Shown here: in pieces, positions 40,601 through 48,490 of the stretch
How the letters are laid out: every line of letters begins with the position of its first letter
Numbering within the stretch: position 1 is the stretch's first letter
DNA from: Pratylenchus scribneri
Lineage: Eukaryota > Nematoda > Chromadorea > Rhabditida > Pratylenchidae
Assembly: GCA_030063045.1 (NCBI GenBank)
Contig: JAQSEB010000097.1
Span: 310,001-374,000 of the forward strand
DNA: 64,000 nt
Direction: 5' to 3'
Notes under the pieces: generated by a model
What the model was told of the DNA's origin: nothing
Seen by the model: the letters and a program-made list of their open reading frames with translations, nothing else
Databases searched by the model: none
Translations under genes and position numbers: made by a program

Positions 40601-43600
40601 CCGGACAATTGGGATAAACTCAATGAGGTGGTGCAATGCCGAATTCGTTATGTGTCAATTTTCAAGCTGATCACAATGATGTGGGTGTTAACCTTTGGCT
40701 TGGATGAACATCAAATGTATGAATTGCTTGGCAACATCTCGAATACAAATGGAATTCATCTATGTATGGAGTGCGTTAAATTTAAGGAAGGAATGAGAAA
40801 AGGGAAAGGACGAATTCTCAACACCAAACCAAATGCATCCATGATGAAGAACCATAAGATAAAGGGAAAAGTCGATGGGCTAAAATTCACTCGGACGATA
40901 TTGAAGGACATATTCAAATTGTGGATGAACAAATGTAAAGTGGCTGAGAGACAACTGCATCTTAAGCCTTGGGGATTTGTGACAATGGAAGTTGTGAATG
41001 ATGAATGGGAATTGGCAAGAGAATGGGCAGACACTATCACTATGCAAAGAATCCCTCTGAATTACGCCTTAACACCGGATTTGGCACACTCAAATGTTGT
41101 GTTTATTGGCGATGAACTATCGGTTCTAATGGGCCAAGCTTTTGGGAAATGTTATATGTGGCAACCATCAAACATTGACGACATTGTTCAAGAATTTTCC
41201 GACAAATTGTTCTTGACTCGAGAAGTGGACCACGTCATACTGTACTTCGGAAAATATACATTGGAGAGAGGGCAACCGAACCGAATAATCGGAATTTGGG
41301 ACCAGATGCGAACCGTTTGGTTGGAAAGAGGAATTGTTGGAGTGTTTATCATGCCACCGACCAATAAAAGAGAATTGAAGGCAAAAATTGACGACAACTT
41401 CAATTTATTTGTGGAGACAAGATCAACCGATTCGATTCGGGTTCTGAATCCGAATTACACATCTCGAGAAGCAATACCCAGTGATGAGGACTTGGCAATG
41501 ATCATCCAGCAGTTGGAATATTGGAACATCAGTAATGAAGAGAAGCCCTTAACTTGGCAAGAGAGGAAAGGAAACTTCGAAGCCACTGGCCCTTGTCGAA
41601 TGAGCGGACGATCCAGTGAAATGGAAGCTCTACACCTATCGGGTGTTAATGAGCCCGGTTCATCTGGAACAAGTCGTCAAAGCAACCGTTCTGGTGAGGA
41701 AACTCTACTCCTATCGGGAGTTAATGAGCCCCATTATTCAGAAGCTCAGCATCTCTCTGATGAGCCATGCTCGTCAAACAACATGGACCAGCTGCAATGT
41801 TCTGAAGGTTTTGTTCAACGACTGGCCAATTTCGCCAATCAATGTTCAATTAGAGAAGATCTTCATCCGATGCTAAGGCCTAGAAAACGAATCGAGCCTC
41901 CTTCTCCTGACTTCCACCGGAAAAAGGCAAGAGATGACAGCCCCAATCCACCTCCCGTGGATCCAATTACCGATGATGAAGAAGATTATGGGGGCCCAGT
42001 AAAACCATTCTTTGGATGCCACAGTTTTCTATCCAACATGTTTGAGGCTTCGTTCGAGTTGGATGGTCGACGTTACATCTCAAGCGAGCATGCATATCAA
42101 TATGCCAAGGCAATGTACTTTGGTTATACCAAAACTGCGGCAGACATAATACGTTACGGCAGTCCGTTCACAGCAAAACGCTTGGCCAAAGGCTATAGGC
42201 TGAACGAGCAATACAAAAAGAGACTTGAACCTGGCTCCCGCCCATACATTAGGAACGAATGGAGGAATCACTGTATCATGGTGATGCGGAAAATAGCAGC
42301 TGCCAAGTTTGAACAAAATCCGCAATTGGCGGAAATGTTGCTGAGGACAAAACCTAAGATTTTGGCCGAAATGACTGAAACAGACGATTTCTGGGGCACA
42401 GGAATAGCTATCGGACATCGGGATGAACAACATCGAGAGAGATGGCCAGGCCAAAATCTTATGGGCCAAATTCTCATGGAAGTTCGGAACAATCTTCAGC
42501 TTAATCAGGGTTCATCCCTATCGGGGATTAATAACCCACCTGACAATGCTGGTTCATCCCTATCGGGGAATAGTAACCCACAAATTAATGCTGGTTCGTC
42601 CCTATCGGGGAGTAATGACCGCAAAGAAAATGAGGAAAAGGCTACTCAATCAAATATTTTGGTCGAAATAAATTACAATGATGATGAATTGGATTATGAT
42701 GAGGAGGATTGGAGTGATAGAAATTGGCAAGGAAATATCGAATTTAGCGATTTGCTTCAACGCCTTAAGATTCAGTTCGACAATTTCAACAAATTAACCG
42801 ATGAAATGTGGGAATTTTATGCTACAAATGTTCAAAGTCGTGAAAGTTATGAACGAAAAATGAGAGTGGTTGATGACATACAACGGAAAGTGGGAGCCTT
42901 GGGCACGGTAACCTTGTTTGGATCCTCTCGATCACACATTGGCAAAGATAACTCGGACTTGGACATGTGCATTATTCCTCCCGGACGTCATGTAAAAGTA
43001 GATGAAGTTGAGAATGCTAACAAATATCAAAAGGAAATGCTTTTTGTTGTTCGTCGATTGCCCTTTAAGGGCTACAGTTCACAAGTGCATGGTGGTCGAG
43101 TTCCCGTGCTCAGGCTCGTCGGTCACAACATGCAAATTGATATAACCTATGGCAACAGTACAGGACTTCGGAATACGACTTGGCTAAATCATTTATGCAG
43201 TCATGAAGCCAGATTAGCTCCGTTGTTATTCAGTATCAAAGAATGGGCAAAATTCCATCGAATAAACGACGCAAGCAGACATTCTTTCAGTAGCTGGACT
43301 TGGATTCTGCTCACCATATTTGCTCTCCAACACACGGATCCTCCTGTTTTTCCACCTCTATCGGAGGACATGGATAAACTAGAGAAAAGCAGAAACAATT
43401 CGTCTATAGCTGAACTGATTATGCACTTCTTTGGATTCTGGAACAAACACCCTTTGGAGAAGGATAGTGTGAGTGTGCGAGAGGGAAATTGGATTCCAAA
43501 AAAGCGTCAAACATACATTGTCGAGGTCGAAGAACCCTTAAAGCCAGAGGTGAACACAACTGCGTGCATTGAATCAAGTCAGCAATTAAGATCGATTACA

Positions 43601-45730
43601 AAAGCCATTGAAGAGACAAAAGTCAAATTATTTGAGGAAAGTGAAGAACCATCTTTGGAAAGAATTGGAATTAACTACAAAGCAAAAGGCACTCAATCCT
43701 ATCGTGGTTTCAATGTGACCTATTTGCTAGGGATTTTGGCTCTGTTTTTACTTTTCTTCAATGTGACAACAGCAACAGAAATTCAAGGAAATCAACAACT
43801 CCATTCAAAGTCGATTTATTCTGACCCTATCGGGGACATAAGATTTGTCAGCTGGATGAACAAAATATATTGGCGAAAACTAACAATGATTTTGCTGCCA
43901 TGGATTTTACAGCTCGCCTTAAGTCATCATGGAAGATTTGATGTACTATGGCGCTTGATGGCTATCGTGCTATTTTCGAGAATTTCTATGGCTCAACAGC
44001 TTATGATATGCGATCCGGAAGTGAATCGTTTTTACTACCGGCTGCCTGATGTCATCAACGAAGCATGCAAATCAACTCCGTCTAGACATCAAGCTTCAAT
44101 ATTGAGCATTTTCAAGCCAAACAACGAATGGGTGGAATTAGATGCCAATCTTTGTCGGAAAGTTGACCAAAAACTGAAATATTGGGAAAATTTGATCACG
44201 GAAAATCGAAGCAACATAACACAGAAATTTTTGACTATCTCAAAAGAAGAATGTCAACAAATGGAAAAACAAGGAAGATGTGAATTCGGAAATTTGTCCG
44301 GAAGCCCAACAGCACAAACCTTCAATTTATTTGAGCCTCCTGTTGAATACTCCTACTTCCGAACAAAATACGCCAGAACAGAAAATTGTTTCAGTACACC
44401 GACAAAAATCTTATTCAATCCATTTTCTGGAGAATTGAATCATCCACTGGTTGAAATGAAAGGCTGCGAATTGGAAGATGAATTTTGTGCTATGAAGGAT
44501 AATCAAGTATTGATTTGGAAGAAGAAACAACAATTCAAAACATGTCAATGGATCAAATGGGAGAAAGCTAATGGCACTTTGGATGAAGACGTTTGGACTC
44601 GATCAGATGGACAGTTTGCTCTTTCATTCAGAACAATAAACAATGAAGATAAGCTCATAGAAGATTGTGGAACATCACTCGTTTTGACTGATCAGCATTA
44701 TGCCATTCATAAAAGGTCATATGATCGAATGAGAGCAATTCAAGAAGTGAGGAACAGACCCAAAAGAGACCTATCGGGTTCTGGTACTGTTCGCTCCGAA
44801 CAACTTGCAGCTGTGACGACAATGTCCGCATATTTAACCAACCAAAGAGATAGAGCAATGTTCTTCAACCTCCTTTGCCAAAATCGCAATGATTTTCGTC
44901 AACAAGATGCCACTAGTACATTGAGATTCCTGTTAAATTCAACCAATTTGCAAGCTCGATGGGTTGGAAAAGAAATAGCTGAAGTTTGGCCATGCACACC
45001 AGTCGATGACTTCAATTTCACGAAAATTGATGAAAAAGGCGAATGTTTTCATAAATTGCCGGTCAATGCCTCTTTCGGAGGAAAAATTGTCCAAGGCTTT
45101 GTGGAATCTGAAAGCATGATACTCGTAGAGACATCCAAGAAGGGACCATGCTCAATTTTCGGAAAGCAAGCAATCATGAAAGAGGGAAAACTCATATTGG
45201 TCGATCAAACAACAGGGACAAAAGAAGAAGTCGATGAAAAGTCAATTCAACAACTCAAATTGCAACACAATCTTGGCATCCCTGAGTTCAAACCGGACAT
45301 TTTCACCAACTTAGTGGTCACAAATGAAAGCAACTTCGGCATCTTTTTGCGATATTTCAAGACCTTTCGTGTTGGGCGAATCATGCAGAAGCACATTACT
45401 CCAGAAGAAAATGAATGGAACACGCAGCACGGTGATTATATCCCTATCGGGGATTTTTCCATCACCGGGTTCCTAAAAAATGTCGATTGGGAGAAATTCC
45501 TAATGCGTGCCTGGATTACATTCTCAATTGGGAGGTTTTTGAAAATGCATGGCTTGCCTTGGCTTATTCGAAGAGGAATTAACCAGCCGGGAGTCCTTAA
45601 CAATCTTTTCAATCTAATTCAACCCATCCTAGAGAGGCAAATGCGCGAAGGAATTGGTCCGATCAATATGCAGTGGGGAATGAATCGACAATTGGGAATG
45701 AATGGAAATGGGGTGCGCAATGGGATGTGA
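34661..45730 (+). CDS. BEL/Pao polyprotein: gag-PR-RT-RH-IN plus NADAR, nucleotidyltransferase and envelope-like regions
   Basis: 3,689 residues from the ATG at 34661. In order (nucleotides): coiled gag and DUF1759 about 35220-35520; three CX2CX4HX4C knuckles 35940-36135; Glu-rich tract; DUF1758 protease with FDNGSQRSF 36437; RT with YVDD at 37697; RNase H from EVFADASG 38200; integrase zinc finger 39165-39320 and DDE core (LDYFG, SDNALQF, GMYEKM) 39370-39900; DUF5641 about 40060-40320. Then come a weak SGNH-like region, NADAR, a Cid1/GLD-2-type nucleotidyltransferase and an envelope-like part, described in separate entries. The protease carries DNG rather than the common DTG. No stop or frameshift separates gag, pol and env, so products must be made by cleavage. 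Confidence 0.95.
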   Translation: MVTVIKERIKLLKVLVIEILESPIPNLTYQDLENDPRATKTEWERAELVLQDLEMYLQEYEGSRKDWMGYLSKQSEANRALADTEMNTFLEENAPNLRTLHKKIRDLKKESAQWRVNIQEYDRNQNRTASGLDNDSTQGQQNEMFEANKKAMEKMARAFENLSRRSAAPADDPDFAAQGSSKKGGINLPPIKLQTFKGGRDWAEFWDQYHVGIHKDNSLSSARKLIYLKTLVEGEPKDLIYGLSNIDKNYMIAVEILQKKYGNNEANIQQLHMDLANLKPSTTFAEDVKLQIEAEKIMRQLECYKEDVNNPQVLIALQNKVSKPTLRKIMELKKLTPADQKWDTKKFRKALNIVIQDESEVEQIYRQKHSIIRKENPAEKSHRKEPKLLSGDQTMAFAAVGKPFEKKVTSANENKGNFVGRKRDKYCVLCEGGNHSTAECRKHPNIRARLEQAKKMKLCARCFRNDHKSWQCVKVFRPCFWCKGSNHISPLCPSKFKTEKETISTVFDGYESEEEEKEEKADEEEYVDQYDSEEEEKPEEQPEEEEEEEKEEQVTTSFVALKPKQKMQRILQCAKVKIFNPKRPTKTKEAYIVFDNGSQRSFIREDLAKSLNLSKLESIHLNLSGFMECDLGNVHTNDTQFGVMTKFGPMLVEGTRMEKIIKPVTYIPIVESELNEDELLIPKDIVKTDILIGIDQIRMFEIVDRYQLPSGFWISDSKVGPFISGKGQTKTKGRQIEQIGITIMANVLDMDEQEELKINLSGEKLKQIENLWFSNEEMGLKDVEINDEDIWIKQLNIQRDEEGRYAISLPYNDRANALLPNYGLAYGRLLSNLKHMKQKPELILKIDEIFKEQLKLDIIEKVIDWKHWQGVLHYIPHQPVIREDKETTKVRNVSDASAKDKNGLSINQCLEKGPTQMNDISGIQLRSRLPKYLICADIEKAFLQIRIKEEDRDALRFLWKDNPLDDQSPIVVYRFKGMPFGLISSPACLNTILSLHLDQHGSELAKQIKNNIYVDDITQGEENEDRIIPVCNEMKDIFKTAMMNLRGFCVNHLEAYEKIPEEDRAKMEGRKILGIRWDPKEDTITIPLPEWKEGSKCTKRTMLSQTASVFDTLGLTSPSLLSAKRIIQSVWKLDLNWDNPVPEDIQKAWIKCMEDWKEVKFTFPRRLFSRTLSGSKQLSLEVFADASGYAFGIVVYLRAEFEDKSVQFAFLQGKSLVRPINLPEKQNTIPKMELHALKLAVKLAIHVQKELKSEIEVKKIQLWTDSKDAIDWLNSHKRHERFIQNRLNVIRPFEVKHVKGELNPSDIASRGCTAIELMNHPYWFHGPLWMNDENSEILSEFNSEKWHEEEMTMEKYDTILNINIKQIKEDECLVQDWSRYNSLSKLKRIVSYVQMFTDKCKEGKQKTNKLPKNEDELNKLIEKLEQVTAEQMAKAEILLIREAQQLFPPEANLFREKQFEYNEVGLLICQSRLTKSDLTMEAKIPIYLPKNSPLTKLFIKYYHWKLYHAGISTVLAELRQRFYIPQARRTVFDVLNRNLLTKCYVCIKHKTKAYALPKMPPLPTYRVLGKRPFQFIGLDYFGPMIVKESDKNQKVWGCLFTCATTRAIHIELVEDCTASEFLLAFKRFIGRRMEPEIIISDNALQFKLASRIIKRLWSKDQSDWNKVFKDKEVRNFTSENGIRWQFITDRAPWAGGMYEKMIDLTKKPLKRVLGKTLVKKSELQTILIEIERIVNSRPLTYMGESDTIRPLRPIDFLIPYQTASYREGVLELELPMNPTKENLENRFRILSELSDKIWNIWRTDYLLALRDSQKFGEKKGQKILELGEVILVDEENLPRSRWRMGVVTEFRMSSDGKVRSAVVRVWDGKKWGQINRPINKLYPLEVKSKIIEQEQNSLSEKIDRINENDQTPLSEDVNLIISEPMAENQDTSQMIEDQETSLSGNNVSSARVQLENWELLAECDHEECEPIWFGNLLEMVPDNWDKLNEVVQCRIRYVSIFKLITMMWVLTFGLDEHQMYELLGNISNTNGIHLCMECVKFKEGMRKGKGRILNTKPNASMMKNHKIKGKVDGLKFTRTILKDIFKLWMNKCKVAERQLHLKPWGFVTMEVVNDEWELAREWADTITMQRIPLNYALTPDLAHSNVVFIGDELSVLMGQAFGKCYMWQPSNIDDIVQEFSDKLFLTREVDHVILYFGKYTLERGQPNRIIGIWDQMRTVWLERGIVGVFIMPPTNKRELKAKIDDNFNLFVETRSTDSIRVLNPNYTSREAIPSDEDLAMIIQQLEYWNISNEEKPLTWQERKGNFEATGPCRMSGRSSEMEALHLSGVNEPGSSGTSRQSNRSGEETLLLSGVNEPHYSEAQHLSDEPCSSNNMDQLQCSEGFVQRLANFANQCSIREDLHPMLRPRKRIEPPSPDFHRKKARDDSPNPPPVDPITDDEEDYGGPVKPFFGCHSFLSNMFEASFELDGRRYISSEHAYQYAKAMYFGYTKTAADIIRYGSPFTAKRLAKGYRLNEQYKKRLEPGSRPYIRNEWRNHCIMVMRKIAAAKFEQNPQLAEMLLRTKPKILAEMTETDDFWGTGIAIGHRDEQHRERWPGQNLMGQILMEVRNNLQLNQGSSLSGINNPPDNAGSSLSGNSNPQINAGSSLSGSNDRKENEEKATQSNILVEINYNDDELDYDEEDWSDRNWQGNIEFSDLLQRLKIQFDNFNKLTDEMWEFYATNVQSRESYERKMRVVDDIQRKVGALGTVTLFGSSRSHIGKDNSDLDMCIIPPGRHVKVDEVENANKYQKEMLFVVRRLPFKGYSSQVHGGRVPVLRLVGHNMQIDITYGNSTGLRNTTWLNHLCSHEARLAPLLFSIKEWAKFHRINDASRHSFSSWTWILLTIFALQHTDPPVFPPLSEDMDKLEKSRNNSSIAELIMHFFGFWNKHPLEKDSVSVREGNWIPKKRQTYIVEVEEPLKPEVNTTACIESSQQLRSITKAIEETKVKLFEESEEPSLERIGINYKAKGTQSYRGFNVTYLLGILALFLLFFNVTTATEIQGNQQLHSKSIYSDPIGDIRFVSWMNKIYWRKLTMILLPWILQLALSHHGRFDVLWRLMAIVLFSRISMAQQLMICDPEVNRFYYRLPDVINEACKSTPSRHQASILSIFKPNNEWVELDANLCRKVDQKLKYWENLITENRSNITQKFLTISKEECQQMEKQGRCEFGNLSGSPTAQTFNLFEPPVEYSYFRTKYARTENCFSTPTKILFNPFSGELNHPLVEMKGCELEDEFCAMKDNQVLIWKKKQQFKTCQWIKWEKANGTLDEDVWTRSDGQFALSFRTINNEDKLIEDCGTSLVLTDQHYAIHKRSYDRMRAIQEVRNRPKRDLSGSGTVRSEQLAAVTTMSAYLTNQRDRAMFFNLLCQNRNDFRQQDATSTLRFLLNSTNLQARWVGKEIAEVWPCTPVDDFNFTKIDEKGECFHKLPVNASFGGKIVQGFVESESMILVETSKKGPCSIFGKQAIMKEGKLILVDQTTGTKEEVDEKSIQQLKLQHNLGIPEFKPDIFTNLVVTNESNFGIFLRYFKTFRVGRIMQKHITPEENEWNTQHGDYIPIGDFSITGFLKNVDWEKFLMRAWITFSIGRFLKMHGLPWLIRRGINQPGVLNNLFNLIQPILERQMREGIGPINMQWGMNRQLGMNGNGVRNGM
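40510..41580 (+). other. post-integrase region with weak SGNH-hydrolase-like pattern
   Basis: Part of the polyprotein. VVFIGDELSVLMGQ resembles the GDS block of SGNH hydrolases with Ser replaced by Glu; HVILYFGKYTLERG would match the later GxN block; GIVGVFIMPP follows as a strand. If homologous, the catalytic Ser is gone and the domain would be inactive or repurposed. Recognition is weak. Confidence 0.3.
41980..42500 (+). other. NADAR (YbiA-like, DUF1768) domain within BEL polyprotein
   Basis: Runs from FFGCHSFLSNMFEASFELDG through YISSEHAYQYAKAMYF, NEWRNHCIMVMRKIAAAKF, LAEMLLRTKPKILAEM, DDFWGTGIAIG and GQNLMGQILMEVR. These are the family's conserved positions in order (FLSN, EHxYQ.xKA, fWG.G, GxNxLG). 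Known NADAR enzymes cleave N-glycosidic bonds, including removal of ADP-ribose from guanine. In this element the likely link is to nucleic acid or ADP-ribose-based host defence, which is inference. Confidence 0.85.
42740..43520 (+). other. Cid1/TRF4/GLD-2-type nucleotidyltransferase domain within BEL polyprotein
   Basis: The signature helix-turn LFGSSRSHIGKDNSDLDMCI gives the GS motif and first two catalytic Asp; the third is in MQIDITYGN. The central domain follows with HSFSSWTWILLTIFALQ and a PAP-associated-like segment (LIMHFFGFW). Enzymes of this group add U or A tails to RNA 3' ends. The catalytic Asp residues are intact, so activity is plausible. Possible roles are tailing the element RNA or interfering with small RNAs; both are inference. 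Confidence 0.85.
43560..45730 (+). other. envelope-like C-terminal region of BEL polyprotein
   Basis: A hydrophobic segment (YLLGILALFLLFF, about 43715) and a second one (about 43880-44000) precede a Cys-rich ectodomain-like region with several NxS/T sites. RNRPKRD at about 44750-44772 is a furin-type cleavage site, followed by a Ser/Gly/Thr-containing segment. A further hydrophobic/amphipathic part lies near the end (WITFSIGRFL). This arrangement fits a captured viral glycoprotein, but the family (phlebovirus-, chuvirus- or F-like) was not determined. A separate env ORF or splice signal was not identified. Confidence 0.6.
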
Positions 45731-45795
45731 TGGATTGAAAGAATGATGAATGGTGCGAGGAATGGAAAAGAATGCAACAAAAAGTCGATTGGGAG

Positions 45796-46809
45796 TGTTT
45801 GGAGCAAAACTCCAAAATAAAAATTTAATTTTGATATTTTTGATTTTATTTTAATTAAATATATTTTTATTCATTCAATTTCCATTTAATTTCAATTTTA
45901 TTCATTTTAATTCTTTTATTCAATCAATCCCATCCACTTCCCTTCCAACCAAAGTTCACATTTCCTTTTTTACACAATTTCTCGCCAGCCAGCCAGCCGC
46001 CCCCATCCCATTCAATCAGCACCCCTTATTAGTTTTGTCCTTGGGATTGGAAGAGGGAAAATGGCAACATTTTCCCTCGCAAATAGAAAACATCCATTTT
46101 TCTAACCTTGAGGGGGGCAAAAAAGTGGGGAGAAAAATTGAACAGTCATTCCACCATTTTGAGCAAAATTGCCTATCGGGCGAATATGAGAAAATTGTGA
46201 GGAAAAGGGAGCTGGCTGGGAAATTTATTACTTTTTATGTTTTAATTTCAATTTTAACCACTTTTACGTTTCCCCTAAGGCAAATTAATGTTGATTTGGG
46301 TAAATAAGGAATACGTCTATCGGACGTTTGAGTGAATTAATAAAGATTGAATTTGCCTTAGGGTGAAATTTATCAAAATATATATTTTACCACTTTATCA
46401 CTAATTCACAAATTTAATTTTACTTATTAATAATTTTGAATTTAACTCTTTTTCAAACGCCATTAGGGCAATCCAAACAATTATTAGAAAATTATTTAAA
46501 TGGTAAATTTGTGAATTAGTAGATAATACGATGAAATTTGGTTTACTGATTTTATATAAATTTATAATTGTCCACACTATTTTTGCTTTAATGTTGAATG
46601 CCTTCTAAATTAATATCGCGATTTTGTATTTCCATTTCGGTTTAATTACCCAAGTTTGAGTTTGAGATTTTCATATAAATAAAATTTTGTGAACAATCAA
46701 TCAAATCAATTGGAATTTACTAAAATAAAATTTGGCAACTTTATTTGGGTAATTTTCCACTGGGCAAATTAGTGTTCGATCGTAGCGAAATCGCAACACA
46801 TTTTGCTTA
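45796..46809 (+). repeat. 3' LTR of BEL/Pao element
   Basis: Same 1,014 bases as the 5' LTR, preceded by a short purine-rich GATTGGGAG just before TG, the probable polypurine tract. Confidence 0.93.
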
Positions 46810-46814
46810 CATTT
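46810..46814. repeat. BEL target-site duplication, right copy (CATTT)
   Basis: Matches 33194-33198. Confidence 0.85.
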
Positions 46815-46839
46815 ATTTTTTCCCTCATTTTGTGGAAAT

Positions 46840-47230
46840 TGCTAGGATATGAGTTTAAAAAATAAATCCTGAAAATAACGCTAATTTTCAAAATTTATTT
46901 TTTGTCTCGTTTTCTTATCGATAAAAAAATGAGGTAAAAAATGAATTCTGAGAATAAGACTTATCTTCAAAATAAATTTTTTAACTCGTTTTCTTATCTA
47001 TAAAAAAATGAGGTAAAAAATATATTTTGAGAATGAGACTTATTTTCAAAATTCATTTTTTAACTCGTTTTCTTATCCATAAAATAATGAGGTAAAAAAT
47101 ATATTCTGAACATGAGACTTATTTTCAAAATTGATTTTTTGTTTCTTTTTCTTATTCATAGGCAAATGAGTGCACAAAATATATTCTGAAAATGAGACCT
47201 ATTCTCAAAATTTGTTTTTTGACAAATGAC
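46840..47230. repeat. four to five tandem copies of an approximately 85-bp unit
   Basis: Units carry AACTCGTTTTCTTATC, ATAAAAAAATGAGGTAAAAA, and TGAGACTTATTTTCAAAAT with about 10-15 percent variation. Non-coding host satellite-like DNA just right of the BEL insertion. Confidence 0.85.
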
Positions 47231-48482
47231 CTAATCTGTTTTAAAAATAATATAAAATATAGATTTTTTAAATTTTATTCTTTACATATCTTGAAATTTA
47301 ATGAATTATATAACTTGTGTTTACAATAAAATATATTTAGAAAATATTTTGTACCTTCTCGTCTTTTTTTTTTGATTTCTTGATTTGACTTTATAAGTTT
47401 AAGGATTTTTGGGCTAATCTGGGCGAGTTTGGTACCACCATTCGAAAGAGCTCTAAAAACTGAATCAATCTAATTTTGGGTGAGTAACGCTATGATGCTC
47501 AGCTATTTTTCAAAAGTCGCGAATATTATTACCACGAAACTAGGAATTTTATTTTCTTTATACCTGCACAATTAAATTTAAGATTTCATTACTCCGAATC
47601 CTAGACCCAGTCCTATCTATTTAATTACAAAATAGTCATCACAATTTTTTATAAGAAACTTATAATTAGAGAGTGAATTTTATGTTTTGAATTATTTTTT
47701 ATATCAACTTCAAGATCATGGGTAGAACCCATAAATAATATTTGTGATTCTTTCTTTTTTGAAATAATTTTGATAAATTTTACCTATTTGGCAATTTTTG
47801 GGAAAAATTTCATTATAAAAAATGGAAAAAATTATCTATCTTATTTAAATTTAAAAAAATCTAAAAAATACCCAATCCTGCGATTTTTGACTTAAAAATC
47901 CGCTTCCTTCCTACTAAGAAAGATTCGTGCCTAGCTCATTGCAATGGCGTTTAATGTGAGGGTAAAAGTTTAGGTGCTCCGGGTGCCAATGGTGGTAAGG
48001 AGAAAAATATTTTTTTTCCTTTGCAATTACACCAAAAAACCAAAAAAAATTTATTCAGGAAAAAAGTAATTTATCTATATCTTCAATATATTTAACCTAA
48101 AAGATCAAAAATTGCTCCCCTTCTTCCCGACGCACGCAAATCGCAATTTAAAACTGAAAAAACCTTTTTCGATTAGTTTATACTTTGCTCTGAAAAATTT
48201 TGAGCACCCCATTAAAGCTGCTTATTTTATCTTACCCCCATGGAAAATCATAGAACTGCCCCTAGCTTATCGAAAAATATGACTATACAACTGTGATAAA
48301 CTTTTTTGTTAACGAACTAAAGTAGGGATTAAGAATTATAGTCCGGTTTTTAAAAATTTCCGGGCCCGGTTCCGGTATTTTCAGAAAAAAATTACCCTGG
48401 CCCGGCAAAAAAGAGCCGGGTTTTTGGAAAATTAGGAAAAATTATCGGGCCGGCAGTCTGGTTGAATTTTAAAATATGCCGG
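47231..48482. other. no gene seen
   Basis: AT-rich spacer. No domain-bearing frame or RNA gene recognised. A GC-rich stretch near 48340-48480 (GGCCCGG-type words) resembles the interior of the adjacent MITE. Confidence 0.5.
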
Positions 48483-48490
48483 ATTGCAAG

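Larger units (their letters stand above)
33574..45454 (+). promoter_or_regulatory. dispersed family of about 30 RNA hairpins with constant TATCG loop
   Basis: CTATCGG occurs at least 25 times between the 5' LTR and the ORF end (plus two copies in the 3' LTR), flanked by arms that differ yet stay complementary: ACGTC/GACGT (33716), CTTCC/GGAAG (34545), ATTCC/GGAAT (34619), AAACC/GGTTT (36523), AAATTC/GAATTT (38667), GAAC/GTTC (41114), ACACC/GGTGT (41632), ACTCC/GGAGT (41707), ATCCC/GGGAT (42514, 45440), CCTC/GAGG (40394, 43355) and others. Five more have one or two extra loop bases (35311, 36659, 37563, 43700 weak, 43958). In the ORF they fall in all three codon phases (CTA-TCG, TAT-CGG, CCT-ATC-GGG), so the signal acts at RNA or DNA level. 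Function is unknown; Gag-binding/packaging sites are one possibility. Confidence 0.85.
33199..46809 (+). mobile_element. full-length BEL/Pao LTR retrotransposon, 13,611 bp
   Basis: Two 1,014-base LTRs with no differences noticed by eye, a 5-bp target duplication CATTT, a primer-binding site and one long ORF. The gag-pol order (DUF1759, zinc knuckles, DUF1758 protease, RT, RNase H, integrase, DUF5641) is that of BEL/Pao. It is unusually long because extra domains (NADAR, nucleotidyltransferase, envelope-like region) follow the integrase in the same frame. Near-identical LTRs and an unbroken ORF point to a recent insertion. Confidence 0.95.

Noticed and set aside
42405..42420. Additional TATCG site (AGCTATCGGACAT)
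   Set aside because: Core matches but flanking arms do not pair; not counted as a hairpin.
36008..45807. Several 60-130 codon minus-strand frames inside the BEL element
   Set aside because: Antisense shadows of the polyprotein frame, including the run opposite the Glu-rich tract.
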